A stretch of DNA of 25,137 nucleotides. It comes from Plakobranchus ocellatus (Eukaryota; Mollusca; Gastropoda; Plakobranchidae). Every line of letters begins with the position of its first letter. The stretch's first letter is position 1. Location: assembly GCA_019648995.1 (NCBI GenBank), contig BLXT01005385.1, positions 189,631-214,767 on the forward strand, given 5' to 3'. Shown here piece after piece: positions 1 to 10,632 of this stretch. The notes under the pieces are model-generated. The model worked only from the letters and a program-made list of their open reading frames with translations, was not told the origin of the DNA and made no database searches. A program made the position numbers and the translations under genes.

Positions 1-55
<55 letters not shown>

Positions 56-130
56 TGATGATGATGTCGACGACGACGACGACGACGACGACGACAACAA
101 CAACAACAACAACAAGAACAACAATAATGA
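1..130. repeat. Compound trinucleotide microsatellite
   Basis: The window opens with (TAA)n, passing into GAT, GAC and AAC triplet runs. It is low-complexity sequence with no coding meaning. From 131 to 397 I see only AT-rich, T-run-containing sequence with no gene. Confidence 0.95.
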
Positions 131-397
131 CAACAAAACAATGCTTCTAACCGTAGAAATGGCATGACTGTAGAAAATCGACCAAAACTAACAACCAGTG
201 ATGGTAGATTAAATATTGTCAGTTCAGATTCTTTTGTTTTCATTTTTTTTCTTTTTTTTTTCTTTTTGTGTGCAAAAGTTTTTAACTTTGAGGCAATCTC
301 CATTTGTTATACATCTATAAAAGTTACTTGTGTTTGGTTTTCTTACTTTGAGAGCAGAGAAGAAAAGTACGGCTGTGAAAAATAATTACAAGGGAGC

Positions 398-409
398 GAT
401 AGATAAGTA
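398..409. repeat. Target-site duplication of SINE, left copy
   Basis: Direct repeat GATAGATAAGTA, paired with GACAGATAAGTA at 674-685. It bounds the 3' end of the minus-strand SINE. Confidence 0.7.
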
Positions 410-673
410 AAAGTAAAGTAGGTACCACGCTTAGTCCAAGCATCGGCGAACCAGGTGTAAGGTCCTGATTGTTCTTGGCATACGGCATTTTGAGGTAGTT
501 TGCTTTTGCTTTTCTCGCCGCCTTTACTTTCGCCGGGAGACCTAGCTACCCATTTTAGTGCTGCGTGGACACAGAGGAGTAATGAAAAATTGACTGGGTC
601 CAGACGGGGATTCAAACCTCGGACCGCTAACTTGGTAGCCAACTGCCCTACCAGATGAGCGACCGCTCCCCCT
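410..673 (-). mobile_element. tRNA-derived SINE (family 1) with target duplication
   Basis: Read on the minus strand, the element starts at about 673 with a G-rich tRNA-like head. An A-box-like segment lies at 651-662 and a B box (GGTTTGAATCC, minus strand) at 608-618, about 32 nt apart, which is the RNA polymerase III spacing of a tRNA-derived SINE. A tRNA-unrelated body follows, ending in a TTTACTTT-rich tail near 410. The copy is flanked by a 12-bp near-perfect direct repeat, GAYAGATAAGTA, at 398-409 and 674-685 (one mismatch), consistent with LINE-driven insertion. It lies downstream of the last visible host exon, in the next intron. I do not recognise the family name. Confidence 0.8.
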
Positions 674-685
674 GACAGATAAGTA
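674..685. repeat. Target-site duplication of SINE, right copy
   Basis: Partner of 398-409 with one mismatch. It bounds the 5' (tRNA-like) end of the minus-strand SINE. From 686 to 988 the sequence is host intron with nothing recognisable. Confidence 0.7.
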
Positions 686-988
686 GGCGCATCGAAAAAA
701 AATTATATAGCTAATGAGTGGCGGGTAAAGGACAAACATTATCATGGTTCAAATTATACTACTGCTAATAGGCATGATGACCAACAAGAGATGTTTCCGG
801 CTTTTCTTTATTCTCTGCACAATGCATTACTTCACCGCATCGCATGTAAATACATGCTTTACTAAAAAAAAGAACAAAACAGGTGTAAAACAGAACAGTT
901 TGAGCGTTAGACTGACAGTCATCCAATATTCGTCCAAAACTCAGAGATTCATCACAGAATAAGATTAAATTGAAGCTCATCCTTTTAC

Positions 989-1083
989 CTCTAAGCAGCC
1001 GTTCTCTTTAGTCGCATCCAATAAAGGAATCCACGCCGTTGGAACCAACAGTCCATAGAGTTCATTGCCTGTATAAGCAGCAT
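989..1083 (-). CDS. PhyH-family dioxygenase, exon 5 (partial gene)
   Basis: This 95-bp exon is bounded by an AG acceptor at 1085-1084 and a GTAAAA donor starting at 988. It enters in phase 1 and leaves in phase 0. It encodes the residues directly after the iron ligand, including LLVPTAWIPLLDATKENGCL, a segment typical of the PhyH double-stranded beta-helix core (a W-I-P-L-D-x-x-x-x-N-G-C pattern). The first two bases complete the Asp codon of the H-x-D iron-binding motif begun in the exon at 1529-1670. The enzyme class uses Fe(II) and 2-oxoglutarate to hydroxylate a substrate that cannot be named from this fragment. The next exon, with the distal His and the Arg, was not found and is presumably beyond the left edge. 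Confidence 0.85.
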
Positions 1084-1528
1084 CTGTTGTGATCATATAC
1101 AATTTTAGGATGTTGCAAAACCTATATCCTACTAATTTTATTGCAATTAAAATAAATCTTTGCCCAGCGAGGCCGGTTAATTATCTAATTAAATTCGTTT
1201 TTCTTTCCTTTTAACGAAACAGTTGCACAAAGTCTCTAGATGTCGGCAGCCTTCTCTAGATGCAGAAGTTATTTAACCCTTTGCCCTTAAATTTTGTTTT
1301 TTTTCACGATCACCAACTTTTTTGGAAACTTACTAATATTCATATAAAACGCTCGAATAATGCGTCTTGCCAGAGACATTGATTAAGCTTTATAAATTTC
1401 TTTCTTACTTCTAAATTTCACAAGTCGTTAGTAGCCTGCGCATTGAACAATAAAACATAACAAAATAGCAAGTATGAAATGCTGATGTTCTCATTATGCT
1501 TTAACATTATTCAAGTGCCTAAACCCAC

Positions 1529-1670
1529 CTTGGTGCCACGGAATGACCAATGACTCGTTACTGGGAACTTTTGGCCGCAGATTCCATACAGGGTTGCCCA
1601 TTATATTTGGACCCAGCAACTGTTCTATAAGATTGAGAAGCCTCTCATTGGCCCATAAGTTGCGGAAGCC
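1529..1670 (-). CDS. PhyH-family dioxygenase, exon 4 (partial gene)
   Basis: This 142-bp exon lies between a TTTTAG acceptor (1672-1671) and a GTGGGT donor (from 1528). It is in phase 0 at the start and phase 1 at the end. It encodes NLWANERLLNLIEQLLGPNI and then a segment ending P-W-H-Q plus the first base of the Asp codon. This is the PhyH region leading into the first two iron ligands (H-x-D). The open frame has no stop, and its phases match the exons on both sides, which supports a genuine spliced gene. The intron at 1084-1528 holds nothing else recognisable. Confidence 0.87.
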
Positions 1671-2213
1671 CTAAAACCAAGAAATAGCAATGTGTGGTAC
1701 AAAAACGAGTTTTCAGAGGTTCTCTACTTTATAAAATTATCCTGACTTTCATACAATAAACTAAAAGCTATTAATGTGCTGTTTTGTTTTGTATTGTTTT
1801 GTTTTGTTTTGTTTTGTTCTTTTGTTGTTTTTTTTTTTTTTGTAATCATCAGGTACTTTATCTTTTACACAATATGGTAGATTATTTCCTATTTAGCAAA
1901 AGAATCTTATGATATTATATTTTTTTCCGAAACGGTCCGCTATCTTGCACATTTTTTTTAATGGTTAAATACCTTAAAATATCATAGTTTATATGCAAAC
2001 TTCAGTCAGTTGATTTTTTCCTGTCTTTAAACAGAATAATATCTCTTCCTACGCAAAACACATTGAAAATATTATATTCAAAATTTTTTTTTTTTTTAAT
2101 CCTCAGGATCACCATTTCATGATAGACTGGCTGAGCAATAGACCCAATCAGCAATAGAAATATAGGTCTGCTCTTATTAATATTACTCAAGAGATTGAAC
2201 TTGATACGCATAC

Positions 2214-2323
2214 CTCGTAAAGATAGTGTTTTGTCCGTGGCCTATGGAGTAGAACATTTGCGTCCGCATATTCTCGTTCTATAAGCGTCAATCTCTCAAA
2301 CAAGCCTGCGTCCTCATGAAGAT
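2214..2323 (-). CDS. PhyH-family dioxygenase, exon 3 (partial gene)
   Basis: This 110-bp exon has a CTCAG acceptor (2325-2324) and a GTATGC donor from 2213. It enters in phase 1 and leaves in phase 0, matching its neighbours. It encodes a helical stretch including EDAGLFERLTLIEREYADAN followed by an L-L-H segment. In PhyH relatives this stretch joins the N-terminal helices to the catalytic core. The intron at 1671-2213 contains T-rich tracts, including a TTTTG run near 1785-1840, and no gene. Confidence 0.8.
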
Positions 2324-4232
2324 CTGAGGGTAGGAAATAAAATTGCTTTAAATGTGATTGTATATGGGGAGAATACGGAATTCCGAATCGGAAAGTGGAG
2401 CGTTCCTTTTTTTGCGTTTAGATAAATCCTAGGCCATCATCACTACGTCCTTTTGTTTACGTACCATTCCACGTACATGGGTAGAAATCAGAACTCTATA
2501 ATCAGAAGGGGAATCACATGACATTTACAATGTGATTTCCTGACGAAATTGCGCTTCAAAAAAATATAGAATAATTATTTATATCGTTGCAGGAGACACC
2601 ACTCTGCTTTACACTTGAGATAAAATCCTTTGTAATCAAATAACTTTTCGCCGACAAAAATTGCTTGCCTTTAATTTTATAATTATAAGTGTGAATTTTC
2701 GTCCAAGGATTTATATGTATCAAAGTTTTAAGTATGAGAAATCAAAAATCAATAGTTGTGTCTCCTTATCGCCGTTACAATATCAATAATACCACGCGAA
2801 TAATACTATGAAAAATATGACAGTGAAAAAATAGCAATGGTGATGGTAGAGACATCGAAGATGGTAAATGCAGCCACGGCTGTCTTTATTATATTTTTTT
2901 ACAATTAGTCATTTTCACAAGCAGCCATCACTAGCATCATCGACTTCATCCTTGTCATCTTCATTATTATCACTCAAAGTAACAATTAGACTCATTTACG
3001 TCATCGTTTTTTTAATCTCTCATCATCATCATCATCNAGCAGCAGCAGCAGCAGAAGCAGTAGCAGCAGCAGTGGCAGGAGCAGCATCGTTATCATCATC
3101 ATCATCATAATCATCATCATCATCATTGTCACTAGAGGTCCACACAAGGCAGTTCGACTGTTACACCGGTAAAAGAAATAACAAGCTCGACTACGGTTGT
3201 CCTCTTGATAATCAAGGTTTAATATATGCACCATGTCACGAAGCAGTAAAAAAAAAAACCTATGGCTTTAAGACTTTGAAAGCTATTAAAATAAATGTTT
3301 TGGAAATTTATTTAGAAGCCTTCAGCTATCTGATAAAATTTGAATATCCAATGATTACTAAAAACTCTAGAACTACAGGTCTTACAAATTCTATTCCCTG
3401 ATTATTTACAGTAGTTTAAAAAAGGCTACAAGTATGTGGCAGAGATTTATAAAGAATCTGTGATTCAATTCCTTTAGAAAACAGGTTGCAAGGTATTCCC
3501 TTACACAATCACTGACGAAGGGATACGCGTTTCAATTTTGAAAAACTATTAAATTTTGATAGTGGTTTTGTAGCAACAGTATGTATTATGTGCTCCACCA
3601 GAATTAAACTTTTTTTGACCGCTGTCTAACGTGCAACTGAAGACAATGCACATTTGGCAAATGCGCACAAAAAAGCTTTGTATAGGAGGTAAATTCTCGT
3701 GAGCGGAGGCCTTCCAACAGGCCAGAACTTTCGTTCAAGACCATTATGCGTGCATGCAAAAATTTCACTATGTCACAATCATTCAACTTTGAGAAACTGG
3801 TAATTCTTAAACTACAGTTAATACTTTATAAGGAACACATCTGCCAGTGGACACGTCATCGACAATCATCGTCATCATCATCATCATCGACATTGGCATC
3901 ATGATCATAGTTACTATCATCATCATCAATAACAACAAAGAGACAACATCAAGAGGAACAATCGGTAATATCTTTTAAAGATCAGAGACCTCTTCGTCGT
4001 CATTTTTATCGTTATTATAAACACTACCACTATCATCATGACTAGAAACAATTACAATCACTACTGCTATTGTATAATTAAATCCAATTTACAAGAACAA
4101 AATCAGCTTTCAAAATTACTAAGTTTTCATAACAGATACTTACGTTAATTCGTATCATTAGAAACGCTTTCTTACACGTTCATAATAAAAATAGAAATAT
4201 TGTTAATGATGGTGACTGGTAGGTCTATCTAC
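2324..4232. other. Host intron with low-complexity tracts
   Basis: This is the intron between exons 2 and 3 of the PhyH-like gene. It contains CAT/CAG triplet repeats at about 2930-3125 with a single N at 3037, and a second CAT-rich tract at about 3855-4050. Short open frames across these tracts are repeat translations. I see no gene on either strand. Confidence 0.7.
3019..3125. repeat. CAT / AGC triplet microsatellite with one N
   Basis: (CAT)n is followed by N at 3037, then (AGC)n-like and (CAT)n. The unresolved base inside the repeat suggests an assembly ambiguity in tract length. Confidence 0.9.
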
Positions 4233-4350
4233 CTTTGATTTTCCCCGCCTTAAACAAAGCCTGGGCGAGGTCTTCTACACACTTTCCAACGTCACGTCTG
4301 CAGGCATCCAGTTCATCTTTATAAAAGAAATTCGGCACAGTAAGGAAACC
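4233..4350 (-). CDS. PhyH-family dioxygenase, exon 2 (partial gene)
   Basis: This 118-bp exon lies between a TTTTTTCAG acceptor (4352-4351) and a GTAGAT donor from 4232. It is in phase 0 at the start and phase 1 at the end. It begins GFLTVPNFFYKDELDACRRD, the classic start of the PhyH fold (a Gly-Phe strand followed by F-F-x-x-x-E-L), and ends LFKAGKIK. The 3' phase matches exon 3. The 5' phase does not match the phase-2 donor of the candidate exon at 22186-22340; see findings. Confidence 0.85.
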
Positions 4351-4720
4351 CTGAAAAAATTCAATGAAAAGGATTTTCGGACACAAAATTTCAAGTCTTT
4401 GAACGATTGGAAATCTCCTTTAGTGTGAAAAAAAAATCGTGCCTGTAATTTAGATTGTGCGCAAAGCGTCAAAATGTAAATTTCACTGTATGAGGATACT
4501 TTATGTCTAGAGGCAACACTCTGCCAGTTACATAATCAAGATAACAATTACTATAAGCATTAATAGTTGGAGATATAAAACCAATTTTCCTCGGACAGAA
4601 AAAAGGCCCAAAACAACAAAGGCTAAAGGTAATAATTAAATGAATGGGGACAAATAAAAACCCACACAGCAAACAAACCAAAAATAAAACAATAACCAGA
4701 GATAAAATTTCATTGAAGGG

Positions 4721-5079
4721 GACAAGAAACCAACGATATGTGACAAGGCACCAATCATAGGAGACAAGAAATCAACGATTAAAGACCTTATACCATTGAT
4801 TGCAGACAAGAAACCAATGACGATTGACAAGACAACAGTCGAAGACAAGAAACCAATGACTAGAGACAAGATAACATTCACTAAAGACAAGAAACCATTG
4901 ACGAGTGACAAAACACCAATCATCGGAGACAAGAAATCAATGACTAGAAACCAGAAACCAATGACGAGTGACAAGACACCAATTAAAGGAGACAAGAAAT
5001 CAATTACTAGAGACAAAATAGCAGTGACCAGTGGCAAGAAACCAATGACTAGGAGACAAGAAATCAATGACTAGATACA
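4721..5079. repeat. 21-bp minisatellite abutting the Polinton terminus
   Basis: About 17 tandem units of about 21 bp follow the pattern GACAAGAAACCAATGACTAGA, with partial 63-bp (three-unit) higher-order order. A short degenerate unit precedes it. Because 21 is a multiple of three, both strands stay open over long stretches. The minus strand gives an apparent hydrophobic repeat protein at 4636-5067 and the plus strand a lysine-rich one. I treat both as by-products. The array ends about 20 bp from the left end of the Polinton. Confidence 0.9.
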
Positions 5080-5097
5080 AGATATATAATATATATA

Positions 5098-5391
5098 AGT
5101 AGTAAGGGACTGGACCAATTTTGCGCCCTCGAGCTATATAATCTTTAGCTCCTGTGACCAAAAGTTTTTGCTCTATGTCTTTGTTAATTTCCCTAAGTCA
5201 GCGAAAAAAAGGACTTAAGCAACTTAGGAATCGCGTTTTTCCCAATCGTTGAGATGGAGGAATAGGAGATGACCTTGTCTACATGAGAGACTAGTATGAC
5301 GTCCTTGAATCTGACATAATTAAATGTCTTTAGTAGCATCAGAACTCAATTTCCCAGCCTGACCCAACTGGGATCTGAAGGTGCTAATTGC
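5098..5391 (+). repeat. Left terminal inverted repeat of Polinton
   Basis: AGTAGTAAGGGACTGGACC opens the repeat. It matches the minus strand of 19618-19295 at roughly 90 percent identity by eye, ending at GGTGCTAATTGC. The left copy lacks about 30 bp present in the right copy, before the ATCAGAACTC segment. The AG start fits the known Polinton terminus. Confidence 0.9.
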
Positions 5392-5866
5392 TTGACCTTA
5401 GCAACTTAGGAGTCGCGTTTTTCCCAATCGTTGAGATAGAGGAATAGTCTACATGAGAGACTAGTATGGCGTCCTTGAGTCTGACGTCATCAATGGACCT
5501 TAGCAACTTAGGAGTCGCATTCTTTCCCCAGTGAGTGGATAGAGGCATACGAGATGACCTTGTCTACCTGAGGTATTGGTAGAGCGTCCTTGGCACTGAC
5601 GTTATGGAATGAATTTTTGTTGGTTTAGCTATGTCTTTGTTAATTTCCCAAAGGACCTGCTCCGTCCAAAAAAACAAAAAACAAAAAAAGACTTAGAAGT
5701 CGCATTCTCCCCAACCGTCTGAATAGAGGAATATAAGATGACCTTGTCTATATAAGATATTACTATGACATCCTTGACTATGGCGTCATAATCCAACTTT
5801 AGAAACCAAACAATCTCAAGGGGATCAGGTCAGTTGGAATCTGAAGGTGCTAATTGCTTTTTGTGA
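5392..5866 (+). repeat. Partial tandem duplications of the left TIR
   Basis: Diverged copies of the TIR core recur inside the element: the AACTTAGGAGTCGCGT, AGATGACCTTGTCTACAT and GACTAGTATGGCGTCC segments reappear from about 5400, 5500 and 5690. A copy of the GCTATGTCTTTGTTAATTTCCC segment is at about 5628-5650. The block ends with the TIR inner end GAAGGTGCTAATTGC near 5858. The right TIR shows only one unit. Between 5867 and 6404 I see only AT-rich noncoding DNA with one hairpin. Confidence 0.8.
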
Positions 5867-6029
5867 TTTCACACGACCTAAAAAATCATCAGAGTTGTCC
5901 ACATACTGATAAAATACTGACGAGAAGTCATAACATAGAATACAAAAACAAAGACACACGGACAGTTAACATAACAGACACAGCAATCGAATATATCTGG
6001 ACGCTATATTGCTACGAATGGTTTGTGAC

Positions 6030-6076
6030 AAATAAACAAATGAATACCTTTGTAAGATTAAGACATTTGTTTATTT
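6030..6076. other. Perfect 13-bp inverted repeat (hairpin)
   Basis: AAATAAACAAATG (6030-6042) and its exact reverse complement (6064-6076) are separated by 21 nt. It lies about 330 bp past the end of polymerase B. It supplies AATAAA on the minus strand, so it could mark polymerase mRNA 3'-end formation, but AT-rich chance is possible. Confidence 0.5.
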
Positions 6077-6404
6077 AAATGTTTTGTGTATTTCAACAGC
6101 AAAAAATGTTAAAAATACAAAAAATAATGATTAATATTCACACACACGCATTTATACAAAAGGTTTACATCACCTAATCATGTCATGATACATACTTGCT
6201 CGAGAAAATAATTAGTCAAGTATTTTACAAGTTGGATAGAGATATAACTCCAGTCCAAAAGGCCTAATGATGATGGAAATTAAGATCAGAAAGTTTGTTT
6301 TTTTTTCAAAACGGGGAAGCTTGATATTTTAATAAAAACCCGAGTGAATATAGACAAGACATAGGTGTGATTTGGACAGTTAAATACGACATTCTAAAGG
6401 ATAA

Positions 6405-9400
6405 TTACACCAATAAAGGTTCTGTTGAAACACCATCTTCACATACCCTCCGCTTGATGTACAAGAAAGATAAAGATGCTCTTTCTTGCTCGTATGTGAA
6501 AACAGCGTTTCCACAAGACCGAAAACCTTTGATCAAACCTCTACCATTTCGCCTATATTTTAAAACATTTAAATATTTATGCTTCTCTATATCATTTAAA
6601 TTTTATTTAACTCTTTACAACTTATTTTATGTTTCTCCCCAAAGGCGAAATAGGTTTTGCTGCAAAGGGCTACCATACCGTCCCCGACAATTTCTATCTT
6701 GAATAAGCCCGGCGTCCTTTTATCAAAAGTGCTGCGTTCTTTACAGCAAGGACGCGGGTTCCAAGCCTCACCACGAGAACAAGCGGAGACAAATTCCTCG
6801 TGGTGAGCGTCACAGGATCTAGCAGGGAACCACTGCGGGTATTCTCGATAGAACCTTTGAAGAAGGTGAGTTTTTACCACCTCTTCAAGAGAGTTGCCGG
6901 AAAGCGCCATATACAACGAGTCTGTGTCCATCTCACAGAGCTGATAGTCATCTCTGGACACGAACTTGTCCACAAAGTCATAATGGAACTGTAGCATGCG
7001 TAGTTTAGCGTATTGATAAACAAAAAATCCGATTTGCAAGGGCAAGTTCCATCTGACTTTGCTTTTAGCGTTTTCTACCTCGAAAAGATCATTGTGATCT
7101 AGAGGGGTGCATGTCCTGAAAAGACGGCTGTTGACAAGTTTTCCAACATCCCTCCCCATTGAATAGGCTACATCGCGTCGTTCTTTAGATTTGCTAATGA
7201 CCTGCCGTAGGCAGAGTTTCCTTGAAGTTTAAATGTTTCCGCAAGAATGGCTTTAGTTGGATCAAGATCTCGCCTTCTGTTATCAAAAACTATATCGGCA
7301 AACCCCTGGAAACACCTTGCTGATGTGTACTCCACGACCTCATAAATCTCATCAACAACAAGGCCGTGCTCTAGATATCATCTCAGAAGCGGTGTTGGCA
7401 GGAATATGTTTTTGCCGATAAAGCTTCCGATTAGAGTCCGGCGAGGTCGCCCGAGAAGCTTATGCTAATCGGCAAAGTAGCGCATAAATGGGCCAATATC
7501 TTCGCTAAAGACGTCGATGTTTTTAAAAATAGGAGGCATCTTGCTAAAGTGGCTTCGCAGAGACTCAGGCACTTTGATATCACATCGGACCAAGCCGTAG
7601 AGATAACCGTCGTAAATATCTCGAAGGATAGACATTTTTGTTTGAGGCGATGAGTCTGAGAATGGGGAAAGTGACTGGGGTAAATGTTCCATGATGAAAT
7701 TAACAATTTCATCGTTACCCTCTTTCATCTCCTCCCACTCACACTCATACATCTCAACAACCTTCACACCAACTTCCTCCCGGAGATATTGAGTTATTTC
7801 AGCGGTCGTCTCGCGGAGTTATTGGAAACTTACCGTTGACAAGGTTAACATCACCACAACCCTCGGTCTTGTGGCACTCTCGTCCATGAAAGAAGCATCC
7901 AAGAAACTCATAGACAGTTCTGTTTTCTGCATTCCATCCATCGACACGAATGTGCCTTGCACCGAGCTGTTTTTCTCTAGCGTTGAACTTATGACGAATG
8001 GTGGTATTTTCCTTGTAGACAACCCATTCAAGCCATTTTCTAGATAACCGGACCGTACCTGTCTATCACTTCTGGCTGAAAATCGTTTTCTTTTCTTCTA
8101 CGCACAGGGTATTCTGTGGGCATTTCTTGTGATATAGCCCACAGGTAGAGACTGTTCGTGTCATAGCCCACGAGACTCTGGACGGCCTTACCAATCTCCC
8201 CTCGAAGCTTGGTGATCCCTTTCTCCAGATAGCGATGGAAAATCATTGAGGGACCACCAACTATTTGCTTTCTCAGCTCCTCATGCAAGTCTTTGTCTTT
8301 CTCACGAATGAGGGAGAAAAAGTAAGCTCGAGGCATGGTTTTGAAGAGATACCCAAGAGTCAGACCCGGTACACTTACAGCGTCCTTCAACATATCAAGG
8401 CCTAGCGTTTTGTCTCATCGAGTTTCTCAATGCTAGTTATGTATTCGTACGGGAAGAAACCCTTTTTTTCTTCAACCTCGAACGCCGCCAGATATTTAGC
8501 GTAGGAGAAACCCGGGGCTATGAAGTTTGTGATGTCCAAAAATTTGAGAAATGGTTAACTGGTGGCCATAAACTCATTGTTCTTTTTTATCACAAACCGT
8601 TTACCCCATTGTCTTAAGCTATTGCCACATTCGCTATCTGATTCACAGTCATCAACCTCGGATATCAAAAAACGTGGGCGAAGTAAGGTTTGATGACGTT
8701 GAGATCATACTTCCCCGAATTAAATCCCACAACAGGTAACTGAGAGAGGTATTTAAGTAATGTGGTTTTTAAATTGACTCGACCTTTATCATCTTCTTCT
8801 CTTAATGTTTCAAGATACTCAAAGGCGTCTTTGAAACACGTGTCTCTTAAGATTTGAAACGCTGAAGTCGAAATTTTTTCAAGGTAATCACCCATGCGAT
8901 CCACAAGACTTTGGGGATCTCCATCGGAAATCAAGCACTTGGGATTTTCAAATCCAGGGACATTCGAACACACGCTAACCGACAAAGGGACATGACGAGG
9001 GGTGTATGATACTTTCGCTGTACTTGTAGTTGGGATGTCAGTTTTTGTAAAATAACATTCAAAGTCATATGTGGCTCGAAATGGGTAAACAAAATCAGTC
9101 TCTACCGGAACACCCTCACCAGCCAGAACTTTTAGGGGAGTCGGGTTCGGGTGATACACGCCTCCAGGATAATAACGCTTTATCTCGTCCCCAGCGCATC
9201 TTTTCTCGTGCCATATTAACTTCTTTCTTTCTTTTTACTGCTTGCCACATTTCTTACACCCAAAAGCGTGGGTGACTGCGTCAATATCAGAAATGTAAGA
9301 GAAATGACACCGTGGACTAGAAGTAAATGCAGTACGTCTCCGTGTTTATAAGAACTTCGTCTATGTGGGACGAGACACGGAGGATCGTACTTGAACTCGA

Positions 9401-10531
9401 ACACATCGATGTCTACTTTAAACAAATCTTCGAGTTCATCGAGCTCCCACAAGTTTATTCCATCAAATTCATCCACAGACGTGTCAGTCCATTGACGCAA
9501 TAGAGCTCGAGCACGCGCTTCAACACATCGACGTGTACCTGTCTGATGAGCTGCCATGCATCGAAAAAAGCAAAGCCGGTCATCATACAGTTGATGATGG
9601 TTTGTGTCGATGATGAAAGGGACGATCGCCTTGTTTTGCAACACGTACGGTGGCATGGGATCCTCAAAGCAGCATCCGCCGATCGGGAAGTCCGGCAACT
9701 TTTCAACGTAAAACGTTGTGAATGTCACGCTGTGAACAATCCACTTTGTATTAGATCTTTGTTGCCGGGCATACTCGAGAGTATCAACTGCTTTGAGATC
9801 ATCAACAATCATGTTGATATCCCGAAAACGACAGAGTATTTTCGGTTTATCCCACACTCTAGAGTTATTTTTGGAGGCGTAAAAAAAGCGAAACTCATCG
9901 GCTTCTCTGTTGTACTGCACAAAACTATGGCTGAGGTTGAGTTTGAACCGTTTCTCTTGTCTGGAGAAAACTGACCTCAGCCATTGCTCCCAAGAGGGTT
10001 CAGTCTGAGAGTCCCATCTAAAAGTGTAATGCGAGTGATAGGGACCCTCCCTATAGTGAGTGCGCAGAGAAGTCCAATGGTTCCGGTATATCTCCCGAAC
10101 ACCGTCCTCCTCTAGGAGCGAAATGATGTTGTCAACAGCCTCACCCTCCAGATCATCTTCTACAATATCAGGGCGGTATGGTTCGAGTATATCGTTACTA
10201 TGCCTGCGTCTTTTAGGAACCCTTTCACCCTGTCTTGCATTCTTTCTCTTTCGCGCATCCTTTCTCACGGAAACTGCATCGCACCTATGTCTTATCCAAA
10301 GTTTTTGTCTAGAGAAACCAAGCCCACAGCGCTCACAGAGCAAATTTATTACTGGATCGGTATGTCTCTCTCTAAGATGTTGATTCAAATTATCGAATCT
10401 TGAGGAGGCCCCACAGTCATCACATATAATGCGTTCAGCCTCGCCCTGGCTGTGTTTTTGTCGCACATGTCTTGTGAGGTTCGCCTCAGGCTGAAGACGG
10501 CGGGGCAATCCTCACACTTGAATACATCCAT
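6405..10531 (-). pseudogene. Protein-primed family B DNA polymerase (Polinton PolB), decayed
   Basis: This gene replicates the element. The start ATG is at 10531 and the stop at 6407-6405; span about 1,375 codons. In order it has an N-terminal region with C2H2-like zinc fingers (three Cys pairs, about 10517-10280), a basic nuclear-localisation-like stretch (about 10250-10200) and an OTU-like D-x-x-C-F-F-R motif (Cys near 9572). The exonuclease follows: ExoI D-F-E near 9066 and ExoII N-S-G-K-Y-D near 8721. Polymerase motifs are A (D-T-N-S-L-Y near 8162), B (K-L-Q-G-N-S-A-Y-G near 7215) and C (M-D-T-D-S near 6928). Frame changes occur near 10495, 9320, 9240, 8660, 8395, 8050, 7820, 7200 and 6600. 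Stops include those near 8555, 8410, 7466 and 7379. It is divergent from the ATPase gene, with 104 bp between their start codons. Confidence 0.93.
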
Positions 10532-10624
10532 GAGTGAAGACAGGCCACTTCTTAACCTGTGGGACGAAATACAAAAACAAAGGATTAATTTTGTACATAA
10601 CATTAATTATTGGACAGAATTTAC

Positions 10625-10632
10625 TATTTATA
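10625..10632 (-). promoter_or_regulatory. TATA box for polymerase B
   Basis: TATAAATA on the minus strand lies 93 bp upstream of the polymerase ATG, inside the 104-bp divergent spacer. The spacing would put a start site near 10600 and give a short leader. The inference is from sequence and position only. Confidence 0.45.

Noticed and set aside
1..130. CRISPR-like or ordered repeat array
   Set aside because: Simple triplet repeats without spacers; the context is a eukaryotic genome.
608..673. Functional tRNA gene
   Set aside because: A and B boxes are present, but the acceptor arms do not pair well, and the sequence continues into a SINE body with a target duplication.
3604..3786. 60-residue minus-strand open frame
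   Set aside because: No recognisable domain, no splice signals of the host gene in phase, short length in AT-rich intron.
4636..5067. 143-residue hydrophobic repeat protein on the minus strand
   Set aside because: It is the translation of a 21-bp minisatellite whose unit length is a multiple of three; the opposite strand is equally open.
5098..5391. Independent dispersed repeat unrelated to the Polinton
   Set aside because: First considered because of TA-rich edges and internal tandem units (pearl- or Helentron-like), but its inverted partner at 19618-19295 with matching outer ends makes a terminal inverted repeat the better explanation.
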